Below are positions 60,495 to 64,000 of a stretch of DNA of 64,000 nucleotides, piece after piece. This stretch comes from VXYL01 sp965243095. Its GTDB lineage: Bacteria; Pseudomonadota; Gammaproteobacteria; Pseudomonadales; Azotimanducaceae. The position numbers were made by a program, and so were the translations under genes. The stretch is from positions 2,480,001 to 2,544,000 of the forward strand of contig OZ251530.1 in assembly GCA_965243095.1 (NCBI GenBank). The letters run 5' to 3'. The notes beneath the pieces were generated by a model that was given only the letters and a program-made list of their open reading frames with translations, had not been told where the DNA came from and searched no databases. Position 1 is the first letter of the stretch. Every line of letters starts with the position of its first letter.

Positions 60495-61207
60495 GGGATA
60501 TCTCGCACGGAGGTTTCCAGCTTTTCGATGATGCGAGCAGCCATTTGGCCAACATACATCATCAGAGGATCGGACAGAACGTCCTCAAGGGGGCGACGAT
60601 CGTAATCCAGACGACTGATCCGCTTGTCCAGCTCAAAAAACAAAGGGGAAAACTCGCGCTCCCTCCGCCCCAAATCCAAGTACATCCAACAGTCCTTGCC
60701 ACGAAACAGGGCCCATTGGGCGTTTCTCGGGGAAGATTCCGCTTCGATGCCATCTCCGCTGGGGAACCACAATCGGCGCCTCACGTCCACATCCCGCCAC
60801 TCCAGCAGTCGGTCGATTATCCGTTGCCTGTTCCTCCCGCCCATCGACATGATCCTGCGGAACGCATCGGAGGCCACCTGTCGCATCTTTGCCATCACAG
60901 GATCGGCAATGATCTCCTCCTGTGGCCGATCGTCATCTATCGCGTCGGTGAGCTTGTCGATTTCCCTGAGCGCCGCATCCACGTCGGGGCCGAACTCCGT
61001 CCCCGACGAGTAGAGTTTCTCGCCAAGGGCGCTGTCGTCGAACAGCCCGCAACACGCCTCCACAAAGCTGCACATTTCACCGTCCGTCTGCGTGCCCTCG
61101 CCGAGCCACAAGCCCCGTTGCTCGGCCTCGCTGCCGAGTGTTCGCAAGTCGACCAATATGTAGTGGTGGTTGAGGGTGATCACTTGGGCAGCAAATCCGG
61201 GCGACAT
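60491..61207 (-). CDS. Hypothetical cytosolic protein of the lipoprotein cluster
   Basis: A 238-residue protein from ATG 61207; the frame stays open upstream to ATG 61432, so an N-terminal extension is possible, although that stretch looks less coding. It has no signal peptide or membrane helix. Features include HHYILVDLRTLGSEAEQRGL, a long acidic helix (DAALREIDKLTDAIDDDRPQ) and two short segments with similar sense (IIADPVMAKMRQVA and VLSDPLMMYVGQMA), suggesting an internal repeat. No family is recognised. It overlaps the following lipoprotein gene by four bases, so they probably act together. Confidence 0.6.
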   Translation of the reverse strand: MSPGFAAQVITLNHHYILVDLRTLGSEAEQRGLWLGEGTQTDGEMCSFVEACCGLFDDSALGEKLYSSGTEFGPDVDAALREIDKLTDAIDDDRPQEEIIADPVMAKMRQVASDAFRRIMSMGGRNRQRIIDRLLEWRDVDVRRRLWFPSGDGIEAESSPRNAQWALFRGKDCWMYLDLGRREREFSPLFFELDKRISRLDYDRRPLEDVLSDPLMMYVGQMAARIIEKLETSVRDIP

Positions 61208-61491
61208 TTGGCGACGACGACTGCGATGATGGCACGGCAAGCGCCGCAAGGCAAGCGTCCCCACGGGCGAGGCGGATGCGCCCCCAAGCTTGCCCGCGGC
61301 TGTGGAAAATAGTGTCCTCGCGGATGTCGCTAGCGCCGGAAAAGGACCGCGTTGCACCCGCACGGCGCGGCCGAGCTCGTCCATGTAGGTGGCGGTGGTC
61401 GGCGCGATGGGCGAGGTCGTCCGCTCCATCATGGCCCGAGCCGGCCGCGCAGGTCGGGGATGTTCAAGATTTCCGGCAGGCCGCTTGGATA

Positions 61492-61671
61492 TCACTGCCA
61501 ACGACGTGTGAACTCGAAGTACTCCGACAGCTCGGTCACTTTGGCCAGCGCCAATTCCCGTCTGACGGCTCCTATGCTGAAGACGCCCGGCAGCCTGTCG
61601 CACAAGGCGTCCAACGTGTCAGCCCGCTCGCGCCATTCGGTGGGGCGGTCGTGAAAGCGAAAGATGCGCAT
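61492..61671 (-). CDS. Small conserved-looking protein (59 residues)
   Basis: A short gene read from ATG 61671 to TGA 61494. The protein begins MRIFRFHDRPTEWRERAD and continues LCDRLPGVFSIGAVRREL to end FTRRWQ. GGCGGG precedes the start at a fair distance. Codon use has the strong GC third-position bias of its neighbours. It lies 39 bp after the stop of lipoprotein 2 and before the unknown 238-residue gene, so it fits the same operon. The function is unknown. Confidence 0.5.
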   Translation of the reverse strand: MRIFRFHDRPTEWRERADTLDALCDRLPGVFSIGAVRRELALAKVTELSEYFEFTRRWQ

Positions 61672-61710
61672 CCCGCCACCTAGTGCGACATCCTCAATGG
61701 CCCCAGATCT

Positions 61711-62460
61711 TCATCTCGGTCCGCCGTGGTGTACCGACTCGTCGGTGATGTAGTCGCGGGCCGGTGACCAACTTGACGATCTCGCCCCAGATCGTTGTTG
61801 CGGCCCCGACGGCTGTGCCGTAGCGGAAGGTACTTTGACGCCGAGCGTGGCGGCGATCGCCTCCTTCGGAATCCGAGCAACATTAGTCTTATAGCCGGCC
61901 ATTGTAGTCCACAACCCCACCCACATGCACACGTCCCGCGGCTCGCGCTCGAGGTCGTATGCTTCGTCGATCTCTCCGCTCGCGAAAGATCGCCTGTCCT
62001 CCAACGGACGAGGATCGCGAACGTACAGTATCGCATCGTAGACAAATCGCCCTTGACCATCGGGCACGACCCGCGAAGCATGTTGGAAGACCCAAGGCAC
62101 ACGCGTGCCGTCAACAAAAAGTATGTTGCTTCCCAAAAACGCCTCTTGCCGCGGTTTTTCACAGAAATGCCACTGGACGGTCGTCATTCGGTGCTTCCTG
62201 TAGGCCAACGACACCAAGTCTCTGCTTGTGGACACGCGCACTCTTAACATCTGTCCCTGCTCGTTCCCGAAAGCGCTCCAGAAGGAGTCCCCATGGTTTT
62301 CGTAATGACCTCCTGCGACCTCGCGGACGTTTTCCTTTCCAACGAGGCCATCCACTGACGCGGTAAGATCGTAGTGGATCGTCCAGACGCAGCCCGAGAC
62401 TAACGCCATGCTGACCAAGATCGACGTGCGAAAGTACCTTACATGTCTCTCTTCCTTCAT
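61711..62460 (-). CDS. Putative lipoprotein of unknown family, paralogue 2
   Basis: A 249-residue lipoprotein (signal ending LVSGC, Cys24) related to the protein at 59784. Shared blocks are VREVAGGHYEN, LRVRVSTSRDLVSL, RKHRMTTVQWHFCE, LFVDGTRVP and YDLEREPRDVCMWVG, with ARIPKEAIAATLGV near the end. The tail is longer and Ser/Arg-rich. It lies 18 bp after the large repeat protein gene on the minus strand. Duplication inside one operon suggests the two lipoproteins form a pair or bind similar partners. No known domain is recognised. Confidence 0.65.
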   Translation of the reverse strand: MKEERHVRYFRTSILVSMALVSGCVWTIHYDLTASVDGLVGKENVREVAGGHYENHGDSFWSAFGNEQGQMLRVRVSTSRDLVSLAYRKHRMTTVQWHFCEKPRQEAFLGSNILFVDGTRVPWVFQHASRVVPDGQGRFVYDAILYVRDPRPLEDRRSFASGEIDEAYDLEREPRDVCMWVGLWTTMAGYKTNVARIPKEAIAATLGVKVPSATAQPSGPQQRSGARSSSWSPARDYITDESVHHGGPR

Positions 62461-62478
62461 CCTTCGAAGTCCGCGCTG

Positions 62479-64000
62479 TCAGCGCACCGCGGTGCCTGAC
62501 GATAGGTTGGTGATGTGTCCTTTGGGGCTTTCCAACAGGCTCATCGCTTGTACGTCTTGATCGGCTTCGATGAACAGTTGCCATTTGCCCTCGCCGTCGC
62601 CGAAGCGGCCGGTGAAGTGGGCGGCGCCAGCTTCCAATTGCTGTGCGGTGATGGAGGTGGCGGCACCGGCCGGCAAGGTCAGGGTGATGGCGCCTTTCGG
62701 GGGTGGGGCGCCGGCGTCGTCCGTGCCGGTGATGGTGATGGCGGCTGGTTCGGCTGCGGGGTTGACCAATCGTAGCCGGCTCACCTGGTTGTCGTTGCTG
62801 GCGGGGTTGAAGAACACCACTTCGAGGCGGCCGTCGGCTTTCGGCACCACGGTGTTCATGCCGGTGAGGAAGCCGTCCTCGGTGCGCACATAGGCTAGCG
62901 CTTCGATGTCGAGGTCGGTGTCGAACTCCAAACGCCAGTCGCCTTCGCCGGCGCCCATGCCGCCGACCAGCCATTTGGTTGCATTGCCCATCTGAAGATC
63001 TGCGGAGTTGAAGTGGGCGGCGTGCCCAGCGGCGATCCACAACGTGCTCGGGCCGAAGCGTTCGCCGGTGTCGTCGATGGCGTGGATGGCCACCGTGCCG
63101 TCCTCTGTGCCACGGTTGATGATGCGGGCGAAGCTCTGGCGTACGGGATTGGACTCGGGCGACGCGGCGAGGAAGAACGGCAACGGTGTCCTGCCGACAA
63201 GCCCGTTGCGGCGGCTGGTGAGGTTGGTCAAGTGGCCCGTTGGGCTTTCGAGGAGGCTCATCATCCTGATCGGGAAGCTCGACCTCATGGACAGGCGCCA
63301 TTTGCCGGTTCCATCGCCAAGGCTGCCGCCCCATCCCACGACGCCGCCTTCCAAGTCCTGTGCGGTCACGGTTGCCGACGCGAGCGTGAGCAAATCCGTA
63401 TTGGCGGCCTGCCATTGGCTAGTCCATCCCCGGTCGTCAAAGCCGCGCACATAGACAGTTTTCCACCCGGGCCCTTGATTGGTCAAACGCAGCTTGCTCT
63501 GTTGGTTGCGATTGCTGCCAGGGTTGAAGGTCGCCACCACGTCTTCCATTCCTTGACTCCGGTTGGTGACCGAGTCGTGCATGCTGGTGAGGAAACCGTT
63601 GCCGGCGCGGACGTACGCCAACGCCTCGATGTCGAGTTCGGTCTCGAGCTCCAGTCGCCAGTCGCCCGTCCCGGCGCCAATAGCACCGGAAAGCCCCTTG
63701 GCGGCATTGCCTGCTTCCAGATCTTGGGAGTTGAAATGCGCCGTGCGGCCGGCTCCGAGCGACAGCATCACAGGGCCGAAGCGCTCGCCAACGTCGTCAA
63801 TGGCGTGGATGGCCACTTGACCGTCTCGGCCGCTGCGGTTGATGATGCGGGCGAAACCTTGCTGCGGCGCGCGAGAGGCGGAAAGAAACAACGGGATGGT
63901 GCGGTGGTCTGCGATGAACGATATCCGTACCTCGTACGCACCGATGTCAAACTGATCAAATCCGGTCACGCGCAGGAAGTAGCTGCCTGGCGCCACCTGC
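62479..64000 (-). CDS. Large secreted repeat protein, 5' end outside the window
   Basis: At least 505 residues are visible and the frame runs to the window edge. The N-terminal visible part (APGSYFLRVTGFDQFDIGAY, then EVRISF) resembles a pre-peptidase C-terminal (PPC) beta domain. Then come two copies of a unit of about 230 residues containing FARIINR.G.DG.VAIHAIDD, GERFGP, AHFNS.DL..GNA.K, GDWRLE..T.LDIEALAYVR and GFLT.M. The beta-rich repeats and PPC domain suggest an exported or surface protein. No catalytic residues are visible in this part. It leads the minus-strand cluster that includes the two lipoproteins. Confidence 0.75.
   Translation of the reverse strand, partial: QVAPGSYFLRVTGFDQFDIGAYEVRISFIADHRTIPLFLSASRAPQQGFARIINRSGRDGQVAIHAIDDVGERFGPVMLSLGAGRTAHFNSQDLEAGNAAKGLSGAIGAGTGDWRLELETELDIEALAYVRAGNGFLTSMHDSVTNRSQGMEDVVATFNPGSNRNQQSKLRLTNQGPGWKTVYVRGFDDRGWTSQWQAANTDLLTLASATVTAQDLEGGVVGWGGSLGDGTGKWRLSMRSSFPIRMMSLLESPTGHLTNLTSRRNGLVGRTPLPFFLAASPESNPVRQSFARIINRGTEDGTVAIHAIDDTGERFGPSTLWIAAGHAAHFNSADLQMGNATKWLVGGMGAGEGDWRLEFDTDLDIEALAYVRTEDGFLTGMNTVVPKADGRLEVVFFNPASNDNQVSRLRLVNPAAEPAAITITGTDDAGAPPPKGAITLTLPAGAATSITAQQLEAGAAHFTGRFGDGEGKWQLFIEADQDVQAMSLLESPKGHITNLSSGTAVR

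Noticed and set aside
1..64000. CRISPR array or tRNA genes
   Set aside because: No regularly spaced direct repeats and no cloverleaf-like sequence with a conserved T-loop were noticed on either strand.

Overview
The window reads as a GC-rich chromosome segment of an uncultured gammaproteobacterium. zipA between smc and ligA, a single-chain PurL of about 1300 residues, Coq7, HPPD and RpoH all point to Gammaproteobacteria. Expanded Uma2 nucleases, a phytanoyl-CoA-dioxygenase-like protein and a secreted repeat protein are gene types I associate with marine or sponge-associated lineages. That last step is inference.

Positions 1-26370 form an accessory island. It holds a NYN nuclease, a DISARM-type SNF2 helicase (DrmD), a DinJ/YafQ pair, a tandem YjbR protein and a two-gene SDH-type protease operon. 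A truncated copy of a DISARM-type adenine methylase follows, then a three-gene reverse-transcriptase operon on the minus strand, then the intact methylase (DrmMI-like). Next come a small membrane protein and TIR pair, transposase and methylase remnants, and a type II-short CBASS operon (CD-NTase, E2-like protein, patatin phospholipase). The island ends with an XRE-ImmA plus PIN pair, a frameshifted HicA with HicB, and two tandem copies of a Uma2 gene. The RT operon and the HicBA block each lie between long direct repeats of a neighbouring gene, which suggests growth by homologous recombination.

Positions 26390-45691 are core chromosome. First is guaB-guaA-tadA-purL behind a good sigma-70 promoter. 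rpoH follows, with a near-perfect CIRCE operator upstream, then trmB. An Lrp/AsnC regulator is divergent from hppD and a VOC gene, with an inverted repeat between them. smc, zipA, ligA and a lipoprotein transglycosylase complete the block.

Positions 45883-48012 are an ISAs1-type element whose transposase carries an N-terminal DUF4338 domain. It has clear terminal inverted repeats and a 10-bp target duplication. It sits just upstream of a solitary nuoF.

Positions 49400-59723 mix metabolic genes: a dioxygenase fused to HEAT-like repeats, two enoyl-CoA hydratase-like genes, coq7, an SDR, an incomplete polyamine-type ABC transporter, an Rpn-family nuclease and an M20 peptidase. Several copies of a palindromic MITE-like repeat lie between genes. 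The Rpn gene lies between direct repeats made of the 5' end of the M20 gene.

Positions 59784-64000 are one minus-strand cluster: a large secreted repeat protein (its 5' end lies outside the window), two paralogous lipoproteins, a 59-residue protein and an unknown protein. I saw no tRNA, rRNA or CRISPR array.
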